Of a stretch of DNA of 64,000 nt, positions 41,919 through 51,480 are shown piece by piece. The notes under the pieces were generated by a model. The model ran no database searches. It was not told the DNA's origin and worked only from the letters and a program-made list of their open reading frames with translations. Source of the stretch: an uncultured Tenacibaculum sp. (GTDB lineage: Bacteria > Bacteroidota > Bacteroidia > Flavobacteriales > Flavobacteriaceae); NCBI RefSeq assembly GCF_947502995.1, contig NZ_CANNBW010000014.1, positions 1-64,000 of the forward strand, given 5' to 3'. The position numbers were made by a program, and so were the translations under genes. Position 1 is the stretch's first letter. Each line of letters begins with the position of its first letter.

Positions 41919-43005
41919 TTAATAATTTTTTATAAAGGGCTAAAGTTTCTCGAACTGTTCGTTCTATGCTATATACATTTTGAATTCTAGCTTTAGCATT
42001 TTTACCCATTTGAATTCTTTTTTCATTATTGTTAGCCAAATCAGAAATAGCTTTACCAATACTTTTATAATCTTTTAAAGGCACAACAATTCCAGAGTTT
42101 TCATCAATTAATTCGGTGCAACCTCCAGCATTTGTCATTATTATTGGTTTTCCAACACTCATTGCCTCGCTTATTGCCCTACCAAATCCTTCGCTTAAAG
42201 AAGACTGTACATACATATCAGAACCCGCTAATAAAGACGGAACATCATCACGTTTTCCTAAAACATGAATTCGATTTTTTATTTTACTTTCCTCTTTTAA
42301 TTTAGATAGGTGAGGAGCATCAGTTTTATCACCAATTAATATAAAATGAATTTCTTTTTCTGAAGTTAAATAGTTAGATGCTTGTAAAAAATACTTTGTT
42401 CCTTTTACTTTTCTGTGATTACCAATAGAACAAACAATTATAGCATCTTTAGGAATTCCAATAGAAGTGTAATCAAATGGAATAGCATTATCAAACCAAT
42501 CTGTACTATAACCTTTAAATATACGTACAGCTTTTTGTTTACGTTTACCAAATAGTTGTTTTTTTACATGGTTGTAAACGAAATTACTATTTCCAATAAT
42601 AGCATCAATTCTTGGATGTAAATAAGTTAAATAAGCGCTAGGATCATGCCAATGTAAACTTGCAGATCCGTAATAAATAACAGCTTTTATGTTAGGGTAT
42701 TTTTTTAAAACACCTAATCCGCTACGACTAGCTTTACCACTGATAAAATGTACAATATTTATCTTTTTAGAAGTTAAAAGCTCAGTAAAAGTTTTTTGAT
42801 ATTCTTTATCAATTTTCTCTTTTGGATGTAAATATTGATAATCTGAACGGTCTAATTTTTTTTCTTTAAGATAATTGATTACTTCTTTAGATAAATTACC
42901 AATTAAATAAATATTTACTCCCTGTTCTTTTAAGCCTAAATACAAAGCTATTTGAGCTATTTGTGCAATTAAATTACCACCACCAACTACAAAAAGTACA
43001 TTCAT
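41911..43005 (-). CDS. Glycosyltransferase family 4 protein
   Basis: A 364-aa GT-B enzyme. The N-terminal domain opens VLFVVGGGNLIAQIA. The C-terminal nucleotide-sugar-binding domain has GNHRKVKGTKYFLQA, VHVLGKRDDVP-like and the EX7E motif EGFGRAISEAMSVGKPII (about 272-289). It is probably cytoplasmic and acts on a surface glycan or lipid acceptor. It lies 9 bp after mazG and overlaps the SDR gene, an unusual operon context for a glycosyltransferase. Confidence 0.9.
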   Translation of the reverse strand: MNVLFVVGGGNLIAQIAQIALYLGLKEQGVNIYLIGNLSKEVINYLKEKKLDRSDYQYLHPKEKIDKEYQKTFTELLTSKKINIVHFISGKASRSGLGVLKKYPNIKAVIYYGSASLHWHDPSAYLTYLHPRIDAIIGNSNFVYNHVKKQLFGKRKQKAVRIFKGYSTDWFDNAIPFDYTSIGIPKDAIIVCSIGNHRKVKGTKYFLQASNYLTSEKEIHFILIGDKTDAPHLSKLKEESKIKNRIHVLGKRDDVPSLLAGSDMYVQSSLSEGFGRAISEAMSVGKPIIMTNAGGCTELIDENSGIVVPLKDYKSIGKAISDLANNNEKRIQMGKNAKARIQNVYSIERTVRETLALYKKLLNE

Positions 43006-43014
43006 TAATTGTTG

Positions 43015-43794
43015 TTATTTATATAATTTTTTAGCTTCATTCCAAAAAACATCCATTTCGGTTAAAGACATATTAGATAAATCTTTACCAGCTAATTTAG
43101 CTTGTTCTTCTAAGTACTGGAATCGATTGATAAACTTTTTATTTGTTTTTTCTAAAGCATTTTCTGGATTAACCTTTATAAATCGTGCATAATTGATCAT
43201 AGAAAACAAAACATCTCCAAATTCTTTTTCTATGTTTTCCTGATTTCCATTTTCAATTTCTTCGTTGAGTTCATTCAATTCTTCTTGAACTTTTTCCCAA
43301 ACTTGATGTGGTTCTTCCCAGTCGAAACCAACTCCAGCTACTTTATCTTGAATACGATTAGCTTTTACCAAAGCAGGTAAACTTTTAGGAACACCTTCTA
43401 AAACAGATTTCTTTCCTTCTTTAAGTTTAAGTTTTTCCCAGTTTTGTTTAACTTGTTCTTCGTTTTCAACAGAAACATCGCCATAAATGTGTGGGTGACG
43501 ATCTATAAGTTTATCTGATATTGCATTGGCAATATCCGCAATATCAAAAGCTTTTTTTTCACTTCCGATTTTTGCATAAAAAACGATGTGCAAAAGCACA
43601 TCGCCTAATTCTTTTTTAAGTTCTACTAAATCATTATCTAAAATAGCGTCACCTAATTCGTAAACTTCTTCAATTGTTAAATGTCGTAAACTTTCTAATG
43701 TTTGTTTTTTATCCCACGGACATTTTTCACGAAGATCATCCATGATGTCTAAAAGACGATTAAAAGCTTCTAACTGTTGTTTACGAGTATTCAT
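43015..43794 (-). CDS. mazG: Nucleoside triphosphate pyrophosphohydrolase MazG
   Basis: Hydrolyses NTPs and aberrant nucleotides to monophosphates. The 259-aa form has two MazG domains: about 15-115 (LREKCPWDKKQTLESLRHLTIEEVYEL begins it, with ELGDVLLHIVFYAKI) and about 145-245 (EFGDVLFSMINYARF). The acidic metal-binding residues are kept in both. It is encoded 3 bp after the DUF5606 gene in the def-DUF5606-mazG run. Confidence 0.95.
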   Translation of the reverse strand: MNTRKQQLEAFNRLLDIMDDLREKCPWDKKQTLESLRHLTIEEVYELGDAILDNDLVELKKELGDVLLHIVFYAKIGSEKKAFDIADIANAISDKLIDRHPHIYGDVSVENEEQVKQNWEKLKLKEGKKSVLEGVPKSLPALVKANRIQDKVAGVGFDWEEPHQVWEKVQEELNELNEEIENGNQENIEKEFGDVLFSMINYARFIKVNPENALEKTNKKFINRFQYLEEQAKLAGKDLSNMSLTEMDVFWNEAKKLYK

Positions 43795-43797
43795 ATT

Positions 43798-44220
43798 TTA
43801 TTCTTCTTCCTCTGAACTAATAACTTCTTCATTTAAAGAAGTAAAATCAAATTCTGCTTTTACTAAAATATTATACCATTGTAATACTTTCTTAATGTTA
43901 GAAGTATATACTCTTTCCTCATCGTAACCTGGTAAAACTTCAGAAAAATAAGAAGTTAATTTATTAGCACTTTCTTTGTGTGAAATTGCTTCTTTGTTAT
44001 CTTCTTTGTTAGCAATGTTTTTAAAAACTTCAGCTAACGGAATATCCTCTTCGTATGTAAAGATTGCAATATTCTCTAACAAACTAACATTGTGAGTTGC
44101 AGTAATAGGCATTCTTTTACCATCTAGTAATGATTTTACAATTACTCCCGCTTTAGTTTGCGATAAAATTTCATATAAACCAGGCTTACCTGATACAGCT
44201 ATTATTTTACTAAATTCCAT
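43798..44220 (-). CDS. DUF5606-family protein
   Basis: A 140-aa cytoplasmic protein starting MEFSKIIAVSGKPGLYEIL, the conserved opening of DUF5606, a family found in Bacteroidota. The first 60 residues (KAGVIVKSLLDGKRMP, HNVSLLENIAIFT) look like a small beta-barrel that could bind nucleic acid or a protein partner. The C-terminus is acidic. It sits between def and mazG in the same transcript. Function is unestablished. Confidence 0.88.
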   Translation of the reverse strand: MEFSKIIAVSGKPGLYEILSQTKAGVIVKSLLDGKRMPITATHNVSLLENIAIFTYEEDIPLAEVFKNIANKEDNKEAISHKESANKLTSYFSEVLPGYDEERVYTSNIKKVLQWYNILVKAEFDFTSLNEEVISSEEEE

Positions 44221-44229
44221 GTAATAAAA

Positions 44230-44814
44230 TTATCTTTTTGAGTTAGGAAAACGCATTCTATAACCAGAATTTACTTTCCCTTTTGAAATATTTTCTAATT
44301 TTTTCTTAATTAATCTTTTCTTTAATGAAGATAGTTTATCAGTAAATAATACACCTTCAATGTGGTCATACTCATGTTGAAAAACACGTGCAGCTAATCC
44401 TGAATAAGTTTCTGTGTGCTTTTCAAAATTTTCATCTTGATATTCAACAGTGATTACAGGTTTTCTCCAAACATCTTCTCTAACATCAGGAATGCTTAAA
44501 CATCCTTCATTAAAAATCCATTCTTCTCCTTCTTCTTCAATAATTTTAGCATTAATAAATACTTTATTAAATGATTCTAAAACTTTTTTCTCTTCTTCAG
44601 GTAAACCATCATCTTCCGCAAAAGGAGAAGCATCTATAAGAAATAGACGTATGTCTTTTCCAATTTGTGGAGCAGCTAAACCAACTCCAGAAGCATTGTA
44701 CATAGTTTCTTTCATATTGCTAATTAGCTCAGAAAGATTAGGATAATCTTTATCTATTTCTTTCCCAACTTTTCTAAGCACTGGGTCTCCGTAAGCAACT
44801 ATTGGTAGTATCAT
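44230..44814 (-). CDS. def: Peptide deformylase
   Basis: Removes the formyl group from nascent proteins and needs a metal. The 194-aa length fits. The three motifs are GVGLAAPQIG (about 43-52), EGCLSIPDV (about 106-114, Cys metal ligand) and QHEYDHIEGVLF (about 148-159, two His ligands and catalytic Glu). It forms a run with the DUF5606 and mazG genes downstream; ruvX lies 58 bp upstream on the same strand. Confidence 0.97.
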   Translation of the reverse strand: MILPIVAYGDPVLRKVGKEIDKDYPNLSELISNMKETMYNASGVGLAAPQIGKDIRLFLIDASPFAEDDGLPEEEKKVLESFNKVFINAKIIEEEGEEWIFNEGCLSIPDVREDVWRKPVITVEYQDENFEKHTETYSGLAARVFQHEYDHIEGVLFTDKLSSLKKRLIKKKLENISKGKVNSGYRMRFPNSKR

Positions 44815-44872
44815 ATACTATGGTAAATTTTTTAATGCAAGCAAAAGTACAAATAAGCTTGTTTACTTAAAA

Positions 44873-45283
44873 TTATTTGTTGTATAAATATGATTGTAGA
44901 ATAATAGTAGCACTAATTTCGTCTACTAGAGCTTTATTTCTTCGTTGTTTCTTTTTTAAACCACTATCAATCATTGTTTGAAAAGCCATTTTAGATGTGA
45001 AGCGTTCATCAACTCTTTCAAAAGGAATCGATGGAATTTCTTTTTTAAGCTTTTCTATAAATGAACTAATTAATTGTTCACTTTCACTATCAGAATTATC
45101 CATTTGTTTGGGTTTTCCAATTATAAAACGTTCAACAGTTTCTTTATTAATGTAATCTTTAAGAAAATTGATTAGAGTATCTGTTTCTACAGTTGTTAAC
45201 CCAGAAGCAATAATCTGTAATTCATCAGTAACAGCTATTCCAGTTCGCTTTAATCCGTAATCTATTGCTAATATTCTTGCCAA
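44873..45283 (-). CDS. ruvX: RuvX/YqgF-family RNase H-fold nuclease
   Basis: A 136-aa protein of the YqgF family, linked to 16S rRNA 5' processing and proposed as a Holliday-junction resolvase. The opening ILAIDYGLKRTGIAVTD has the catalytic Asp7. FIIGKPKQMDNSDSE and FERVDERFTSKMAFQTM carry further family residues, and the end reads DEISATIILQSYL with an acidic metal ligand. It is upstream of def on the same strand. Confidence 0.94.
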   Translation of the reverse strand: MARILAIDYGLKRTGIAVTDELQIIASGLTTVETDTLINFLKDYINKETVERFIIGKPKQMDNSDSESEQLISSFIEKLKKEIPSIPFERVDERFTSKMAFQTMIDSGLKKKQRRNKALVDEISATIILQSYLYNK

Positions 45284-45380
45284 GTTTTACTTTTATTTTG
45301 AGCAAAAATAGTCATTTTAAACAAGGAATTATTTTCTGTTTAAAAAATGTGTTTTACTACCAATTCTTTCTAGGGAGACT

Positions 45381-45388
45381 TATATTTG
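45381..45388 (+). promoter_or_regulatory. Putative -7 box for dapD
   Basis: TATATTTG matches TAnnTTTG, 19 bp before the dapD ATG. The -33 region is not a clear match. Confidence 0.5.
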
Positions 45389-45407
45389 TAAAAAATATTT
45401 AACCAAG

Positions 45408-46223
45408 ATGACTGAAATTCGTTCTATTATAGAAAACGCGTGGGATAACAGGGAATTATTGAAAAATGAGGAAACTGTAACAGCAATAAGAAAAGTTGTT
45501 GATTTATTAGATGCAGGAGAGCTTCGTGTAGCTGAGCCTACTGATGATGGTTGGCAAGTAAATGAGTGGGTAAAAAAGGCTGTAGTATTATATTTCCCAA
45601 TTCAAAAAATGGAAGCTTTAGAAGCTGGTATTTTTGAATATCACGATAAAATTCCATTAAAGAGAAACTATCAAGAGAAAGGAATTCGTGTAGTACCAAA
45701 TGCTGTAGCTCGTCATGGAGCTTATATTTCTTCTGGTACTATTTTAATGCCTAGTTATGTAAACATTGGAGCTTATGTAGATGAAGGAACAATGGTAGAT
45801 ACTTGGGCAACTGTAGGATCTTGTGCACAAATTGGAAAAAATGTTCATTTATCTGGTGGAGTAGGAATCGGTGGTGTGTTAGAACCATTACAAGCTGCTC
45901 CAGTAATTATAGAAGATAATGCATTTATAGGTTCTCGTTGTATTGTTGTAGAAGGTGTAAGAGTAGAAAGAGAAGCGGTTTTAGGTGCTAATGTAGTATT
46001 AACAGCTTCAACAAAAATTATTGATGTAACAGGTGATGAGCCAGTTGAAATGAAAGGAAGAGTTCCTGCTCGTTCTGTAGTTATTCCAGGAAGTTATACT
46101 AAGAAATTTGCTGCTGGAGAATACAATGTACCTTGTGCTTTAATTATAGGTAAACGTAAAGAAAGTACAAATAAGAAAACATCATTAAACGATGCATTAA
46201 GAGAGTATGATGTAGCTGTTTAA
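45408..46223 (+). CDS. dapD: Tetrahydrodipicolinate N-succinyltransferase
   Basis: Catalyses the succinylation step of lysine and diaminopimelate synthesis. The 271-aa protein has an N-terminal helical domain (1-95) and a left-handed beta-helix made of hexapeptide repeats (about 100-230; for example GTILMPSYVNIGAYVDEGTM, GGVLEPLQAAPVIIEDNAFI). A C-terminal strand region with IIGKRKESTNKKTSLNDALR follows. It is a single gene with its own terminator. Confidence 0.97.
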   Translation: MTEIRSIIENAWDNRELLKNEETVTAIRKVVDLLDAGELRVAEPTDDGWQVNEWVKKAVVLYFPIQKMEALEAGIFEYHDKIPLKRNYQEKGIRVVPNAVARHGAYISSGTILMPSYVNIGAYVDEGTMVDTWATVGSCAQIGKNVHLSGGVGIGGVLEPLQAAPVIIEDNAFIGSRCIVVEGVRVEREAVLGANVVLTASTKIIDVTGDEPVEMKGRVPARSVVIPGSYTKKFAAGEYNVPCALIIGKRKESTNKKTSLNDALREYDVAV

Positions 46224-46250
46224 TATTTTAAACAAATAACTTTAATTCTT

Positions 46251-46286
46251 AAGATCAAATATAGTTTTATATTTGGTCTTTTTTTA
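46251..46286 (+). terminator. Terminator after dapD
   Basis: Arms AAGATCAAATATA and TATATTTGGTCTT (one G-T pair) with a 4-nt loop are followed by a T-run. The hairpin ends 10 bp before the next gene's ATG, so that gene's transcription start is either within it or by readthrough. Confidence 0.85.
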
Positions 46287-46289
46287 TGC

Positions 46290-47036
46290 ATGAATAAAAT
46301 AGTTATATATACAGCAGCTTTCGGAGAAAACTATGGTTTCATTCCACAAAAAAAAATTAAAGGAGTAGATTTTTTTTGTTTCACAGATGATATAAAAAAG
46401 GTTGTTGCTCCATGGAAACCAATAGAAGTAAAGTTTGAAGGAGGTAATAATGTTTTAAGAAATAGGCATCCTAAATTATTACCACATTTGTATTTCAGTA
46501 ATTATGAAACTAGTATTTATATAGATAGTAATTTTTTAATTGTTGGAGATATTTATGAACTTTTAAAATCTCTCAACGGTTTTAAAATGGCTACCTTTGA
46601 CCATGCTCAATCTGATGATTCAAGAGATTGTATATACAAAGAATATGAAGCTATTTTAGAATTAATGAAACAGACAGGACAAGCAAAGGATAACCCCAAA
46701 GTTATGTCTGATCAGATTGCTGGATTTGAGTTAGATAATTATCCAAAAGAAAATGGATTAATTAAAGGAGGTGTTTTAATTAGAAAACATAGTGATTTTG
46801 AGGTAGTTAAAGTAATGGAAGATTGGTGGAAGATAGTTTCAACTCAAAGTAAAAGAGATCAATTAAGTTTTAATTATGTGGCTTGGAAAAATAACTTTAT
46901 TCATAAAATAATAGATGGAGATATAAGAAGAGGAAATTCATATTTTTATTTTTTAGCATCAGCAAGAAAAAACTATTTACCAAAATTAATTAAGTATAAA
47001 ATCAAACGATTTTTAGGAATAAAAAAACATCCATAG
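46290..47036 (+). CDS. DUF616-like glycosyltransferase
   Basis: A 248-aa protein that looks like the DUF616/TOD1-type glycosyltransferase domain: KIVIYTAAFGENY, GVDFFCFTDD (about 25-34), LRNRHPKLLPHLYF (about 55-68) and SIYIDSNFLIVGDIYELL with a DxN-like site where a DxD would bind metal-nucleotide sugar. A later GGVLIRKHSDF segment also fits. The basic C-terminus could associate with the membrane. It is the first gene of the plus-strand glycosyltransferase run; its stop overlaps the next start (TAGTG). Confidence 0.8.
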   Translation: MNKIVIYTAAFGENYGFIPQKKIKGVDFFCFTDDIKKVVAPWKPIEVKFEGGNNVLRNRHPKLLPHLYFSNYETSIYIDSNFLIVGDIYELLKSLNGFKMATFDHAQSDDSRDCIYKEYEAILELMKQTGQAKDNPKVMSDQIAGFELDNYPKENGLIKGGVLIRKHSDFEVVKVMEDWWKIVSTQSKRDQLSFNYVAWKNNFIHKIIDGDIRRGNSYFYFLASARKNYLPKLIKYKIKRFLGIKKHP

Positions 47037-47836
47037 TGATTAAAATATCAATCATAATTTCATATTACAAAGCACTAGATAATTTAAAGTTAATTCTAGA
47101 AGCATTAAATCATCAAAGCTCAAAAGAATTTGAAGCAATTGTTTCTGAAGATGATAGCAATCAGGAAACTATAGATTTTTTGAAATCTTTTAGAGGTCAA
47201 TATAATTTTCAAATTTTACATGTAAATCAAGAAAAAGATTATGGATTTAGAAAAACGATGATGTTAAATAAATCTATCAAAGCTTCTAATGGAGAAACTC
47301 TAGTTTTTATTGATGGTGATTGTATTCCTCATAAACATTTTGTAAAAGCGTATATAAATAATGTTGAAGAAGGAGTAATGTTAAAAGGAAGAAGAGTAAT
47401 GTTAGGAGAAAAAATAACAAATAAAGTCACTTCAAATAAAACAATTAAACCTCTAAATACGATATCTATTTTACTTTCTGATTCCGATAAAAAGAAAGAA
47501 GGTATTTACTTAAAAAATAAAAGTTTAATAGTAACAATGAAAGATAAAGGTTTATTAGGTTGCAATTGGGGAATTCAGAAAAAGCATTTAATCGCAATTA
47601 ATGGATTTGATGAAGATTATGTTCGTGCTGCAGTTGGTGAAGATACAGATATTGAGTGGAGATTAAAACGAATAGGAATTGGAAGTAAATCCATGAAAAA
47701 TAAAGCTATAGTTTATCATTTACATCATGAAAGAGGTTATTCTAACGAAGGTGTAGAAATGAATAGAGTTTTGTTGAAAGAAAAGATGGATAAAGATCTT
47801 TACATCTGTTTAAATGGATTAGAAAAGCATTCGTAA
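47036..47836 (+). CDS. Glycosyltransferase family 2 protein
   Basis: A 266-aa GT-A enzyme starting at GTG within TAGTG of the upstream stop, so coupled to it. The nucleotide-binding start is ISIIISYYKALDNLKLIL. The metal-binding DGDCIPH (about 92-98) stands for the DxD motif. GFDEDYVRAAVGEDTDIEWRL (about 183-203) is the acceptor-side ED motif typical of GT2 with a galactosyltransferase-like C-terminus. It is likely part of a surface polysaccharide or lipooligosaccharide pathway with its neighbours. Confidence 0.92.
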   Translation: MIKISIIISYYKALDNLKLILEALNHQSSKEFEAIVSEDDSNQETIDFLKSFRGQYNFQILHVNQEKDYGFRKTMMLNKSIKASNGETLVFIDGDCIPHKHFVKAYINNVEEGVMLKGRRVMLGEKITNKVTSNKTIKPLNTISILLSDSDKKKEGIYLKNKSLIVTMKDKGLLGCNWGIQKKHLIAINGFDEDYVRAAVGEDTDIEWRLKRIGIGSKSMKNKAIVYHLHHERGYSNEGVEMNRVLLKEKMDKDLYICLNGLEKHS

Positions 47837-48952
47837 ATGAGAATAGGTTTCGATGCCAAAAGAGCATTTCATAATACTACAGGATTAGGAAATTATAGTA
47901 GAGATCTAATTCGAATCTTATCGGAATATTTTCCAGATGAAGACTATTACTTGTATAATACCAAGCCGAAAAGAGTAGATCGGTTAGATATGAGTAAATT
48001 CACAGAAATACTTCCAGATACGAAGTTTTGGAGAAAGTTTTCTTCGATTTGGAGACAAGGTCCAATCAACCGACAAATAGCTCAAGATAAAATAGAATTA
48101 TATCATGGACTTTCAGGTGAAATTCCAAGAAATTTAAGTAAAACTGGAGCTAAATCTATAGTTACGATACATGATTTAATATTTGTTCGTTACCCGAAAT
48201 TATATTCTTTTTTCGATAGAAAAATTCATTTTAATAAATTTAAATATGCGGCTCATAAAGCTGATAGAGTTATAGCGATTAGTGAGCAAACTAAGGAAGA
48301 TATTATTGCGTATTTAAATATTGATGCTTCTAAAATAGATGTGGTTTATCAAGGTTGTCATGCTATTTTTAAAGAACAAGTATCTGAAGAACAGAAAATA
48401 TTAGTTAGAGAAAAATATAATTTGCCTGATCAATTTATATTGAATGTAGGAACTATCGAAGAGCGTAAAAATCTACTTAGTATTGTTAAAGCTATTAAAG
48501 ACATAGATATTAATCTTGTCGTAGCTGGTAGAAAAACAAAATATTATGATCAAGTTAAAGAATATATCACAGAAAACCAGTTAAATCATAAAGTTCACTT
48601 TTTAGGTGGAGTAGATTTACAAGAGTTAGCAACGCTATATCAAACTGCAGAAATATTTATTTATCCAAGTATTTTTGAAGGTTTTGGTATTCCAATTATT
48701 GAAGCTTTATTTTCTAAAACTCCAGTAATTACAACAAATGGAGGTGTTTTTCCAGAAGCAGGAGGACCACATTCGATTTATGTAGAACCTTATAATATCG
48801 AGCAACTTAGTTTAGAAATTACTACATTGCTAAGCGATAAAGCAAAACAAATAGAAATTGCAGAGCAGGGACATGTATTTGTGCAAAAATTTAATGATGA
48901 AGCTATTGCAAACCAATTAATGAAAGTATACACATCGGTTTTACATGGATAA
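47837..48952 (+). CDS. Glycosyltransferase family 4 protein (mannosyltransferase-like)
   Basis: A 371-aa GT-B enzyme. The opening RIGFDAKRAFHNTTGLGNYSRDLI (about 2-25) matches GT4 mannosyl-/rhamnosyltransferases of the WbaZ type. VTIHDLIFVRYP, FILNVGTIEERKNL (about 197-210) and the EX7E motif EGFGIPIIEALFSKTPVI (about 279-296) follow. It begins right after the upstream stop and overlaps the next gene by 8 bp. A role in adding core or O-chain sugars is likely; the sugar is unknown. Confidence 0.92.
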   Translation: MRIGFDAKRAFHNTTGLGNYSRDLIRILSEYFPDEDYYLYNTKPKRVDRLDMSKFTEILPDTKFWRKFSSIWRQGPINRQIAQDKIELYHGLSGEIPRNLSKTGAKSIVTIHDLIFVRYPKLYSFFDRKIHFNKFKYAAHKADRVIAISEQTKEDIIAYLNIDASKIDVVYQGCHAIFKEQVSEEQKILVREKYNLPDQFILNVGTIEERKNLLSIVKAIKDIDINLVVAGRKTKYYDQVKEYITENQLNHKVHFLGGVDLQELATLYQTAEIFIYPSIFEGFGIPIIEALFSKTPVITTNGGVFPEAGGPHSIYVEPYNIEQLSLEITTLLSDKAKQIEIAEQGHVFVQKFNDEAIANQLMKVYTSVLHG

Positions 48953-50039
48953 TAAAAAAACAATATGTTTCTTTAATTCTACAAGAACTTGGGGAGGTGG
49001 AGAAAAATGGCATTACGAAATGTCGTCTTATCTATTCTCAAAAAGAATCAAGGTTTTGGTTATTGTATCTCCCAATAGTGAACTTCAAAATAAAGTAAAT
49101 ACAGTTGGTATTCCATATGAAGAAATTAAAGTTTCAAACTTTAGTTATTTAAATTCAAAGAAGATTGCAAATGTGGCTACTTTTCTAAAGAATCATAACG
49201 TTTCTACAATTGTTATGAATTCTTCCGAAGATATGAAACTTGGAGGTTTAGCAGCAAAAAAAGCTAATGTAAATAGAATAATTTATAGAAGAGGAAGTGC
49301 GATACCAATTAAAAATTCTTTCATCAACAGGTATTTCTTTAAAAATATTTTAGATGAAGTTTTAGCAAATTCTGAAGCTACCAAAGCAACTATTAATGCT
49401 AAAAATGGACATTTATTTCCGAAGGATAAAATTACTGTAATTCCTAATGCGATTAACATTGAAAAGTTTGATAGTATGCCATCTGAAGAATTGTATATGA
49501 GACAAAACAATGAAATTATTTTAGGAAATTTAGGAAGGTTAGTTTATCAGAAGAATCAAGAGTTTTTAATAGATGTTGCTTTAGAACTTAAGAAAAGGTC
49601 ACTAAATTTTAAATTATTTATTGGAGGTGATGGTAAATTAGGTGATATTCTATCACAAAAGATAAAAACACATAATTTAGAAAGGGAAGTCACTTTACTT
49701 GGTTTTATTGAAAATCCTAAAAGCTTTATGAATAGCTTGGATGTCTTCTTGTTACCATCGAGATGGGAAGGTTTTGGTTATGTTCTTGCAGAAGCCATGC
49801 TTTGCGAAAAACCAGCAATAGCATTTAATATAAGTAGCAATGGTCAAATTATAGAAGATAAAGAAAATGGTTTTTTACTTCCTTTTGATGATGTACAACA
49901 CTTCAGTGATAAAATTGAATTTTTCATTAATAACAAAGCTATGATGACTGTAATGGGAAAAAAAGGAAGAAAGAAAATAGAAGAAGAGTTTAGTAGTGCT
50001 TTAATCCAAGAAAAAGTAAAAGAATATTTACTTCCTTAA
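48945..50039 (+). CDS. Glycosyltransferase family 4 protein
   Basis: A 364-aa GT-B enzyme with the N-terminal glycine-rich acceptor motif TRTWGGGEKWHYEMSSYL (about 13-30). IIYRRGSAIPIKNS, ILGNLGRLVYQKNQEFLI and the EX7E motif EGFGYVLAEAMLCEKPAI (about 275-292) follow. Its start overlaps the upstream GT4 gene, and its end overlaps the convergent GT2 gene by 12 bp. It is the last gene of this plus-strand four-enzyme run, likely acting on the same glycan. Confidence 0.92.
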   Translation: MDNKKTICFFNSTRTWGGGEKWHYEMSSYLFSKRIKVLVIVSPNSELQNKVNTVGIPYEEIKVSNFSYLNSKKIANVATFLKNHNVSTIVMNSSEDMKLGGLAAKKANVNRIIYRRGSAIPIKNSFINRYFFKNILDEVLANSEATKATINAKNGHLFPKDKITVIPNAINIEKFDSMPSEELYMRQNNEIILGNLGRLVYQKNQEFLIDVALELKKRSLNFKLFIGGDGKLGDILSQKIKTHNLEREVTLLGFIENPKSFMNSLDVFLLPSRWEGFGYVLAEAMLCEKPAIAFNISSNGQIIEDKENGFLLPFDDVQHFSDKIEFFINNKAMMTVMGKKGRKKIEEEFSSALIQEKVKEYLLP

Positions 50040-50792
50040 TTTCTTACGTCTTTCTATTAATTTTAAATATTTTAGTACGCTATATTCTGCTATATAAGTA
50101 CTCCAAACATAACCTTCATAACCATTAAACATATTTCCTCGAATCACATATTCCTTAAAAAAAGTAAATGGATATTTAAAGACAAGTAAAATTATATTTA
50201 CTCGTTTTTGTCGTTTAAAATATTCTTCAGATACTAACGATGCATATCTATTTTTCTTTAAATTAATTTGTTCTACAGAATTTGCAGTGTAATGGTAGAA
50301 GAAGTTTTTAAATCTTCCTTTTGCTCCTTTGTATTCTACAGTTTCATGAACTTTTTTATCAGAAAATCCAGCATTATTTTTATTAAAAAGTCTTAGAATA
50401 GGAGTGTTTTTTAAATATCCATATTCAAAAACTTTTCCTAAATAGACATGTTTTCTGTTTATAAAATAAGCTTTATAGGGAATTTTTTCTTTACTAAATT
50501 CAGTTTTTATTTCATCTATTAACTCATTAGTTAAAACTTCATCTGCATCAATAGATAAAACCCAATCATAAGAACATTTACTCACTAAAAAACTTTTCTG
50601 TTCACCATATCCATTAAATTCTTTTTGAAAAACTTTTGCTCCGTAAGATTTACAAATTTCAACAGTATCATCACTACTATAAGAATCAATAACCACAATT
50701 TCATCGCACCAGACTAATTTTTCTAATGTACGAGCAATATTTTGCTCTTCATTAAAAGTAATAAGTGCAGCACTAATTTTATGTTTATGCAT
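50028..50792 (-). CDS. Glycosyltransferase family 2 protein (LPS core type)
   Basis: A 254-aa GT-A enzyme similar to LPS-core heptosyl-/glucosyltransferases of the WaaE/KdtX kind. The start KISAALITFNEEQNIARTLE (about 5-24), VIDSYSSDDTVEIC, SIDADEVLTNELI (about 94-106, DxD) and the WxxxK-like C-terminal half are consistent. It is transcribed against the four-gene run and overlaps its last gene by 12 bp, so both transcripts are antisense at their ends. Confidence 0.9.
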   Translation of the reverse strand: MHKHKISAALITFNEEQNIARTLEKLVWCDEIVVIDSYSSDDTVEICKSYGAKVFQKEFNGYGEQKSFLVSKCSYDWVLSIDADEVLTNELIDEIKTEFSKEKIPYKAYFINRKHVYLGKVFEYGYLKNTPILRLFNKNNAGFSDKKVHETVEYKGAKGRFKNFFYHYTANSVEQINLKKNRYASLVSEEYFKRQKRVNIILLVFKYPFTFFKEYVIRGNMFNGYEGYVWSTYIAEYSVLKYLKLIERRKKLRK

Positions 50793-50926
50793 TCAATATA
50801 GTTTTACTATAACAAACATAATGTAAATTAGCGGTTTTAAAGTAATATAATTTCTGTATCGTAAGATATAATTTACGAAAGGAGTATTTTTAGAAGTAAA
50901 CCTTCATATTTTAAAACGAAATTATC

Positions 50927-51475
50927 ATGATAAGTGAAGTTGTAATTGAATTAAATAAAGGAAAAACAATATTATATCCTACTGATACTGTTTGGGGATT
51001 AGGATGTGATGCAACAAATTCTGAAGCAGTACAAGAGATTTATAAGATTAAAAACAGAGAAGAAAGTAAGAGTTTAATTGTTTTGGTAAGTTCCTTTGAA
51101 ATGTTAGAACAATATGTTTCAGTTCCTGATGTAGCTAGAGAAATACTTAAAAAAGCAGAAAAACCAACAACAATAATTTATCAAAATCCAAAGGCTATTG
51201 CTGCTAATATTATCAATAAAGAGGATAACACACTTGCTATTCGCATAGCTAAAGATGAATTTTGTGAAGAATTAATAGAGACGTTTGGAAAGCCAATTGT
51301 GTCTACATCAGCAAATGTTAGCGGAAATCCAACTCCTAAATCTTTTTCTGAAATAGAACAGTCTATTTTGGATGATGTTGATTATATAGTAAATTTGCAT
51401 CAAAATAAAGTATCTGAGAAATCATCAACGATACTCAAATTAGAAGGAGAAAAAGTAATAGTGATACGAGAATAG
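50927..51475 (+). CDS. L-threonylcarbamoyladenylate synthase (Sua5/YciO/YrdC family)
   Basis: Makes threonylcarbamoyl-AMP for the t6A37 modification of ANN-decoding tRNAs. The 182-aa length fits the YrdC-only form. Family motifs: [21 protein letters not shown] (about 7-27), [14 protein letters not shown] (about 42-55) and [20 protein letters not shown] (about 121-140). It lies 5 bp before the CCA-adding enzyme gene, so two tRNA maturation genes are paired. Confidence 0.94.
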   Translation: MISEVVIELNKGKTILYPTDTVWGLGCDATNSEAVQEIYKIKNREESKSLIVLVSSFEMLEQYVSVPDVAREILKKAEKPTTIIYQNPKAIAANIINKEDNTLAIRIAKDEFCEELIETFGKPIVSTSANVSGNPTPKSFSEIEQSILDDVDYIVNLHQNKVSEKSSTILKLEGEKVIVIRE

Positions 51476-51480
51476 AGTTT

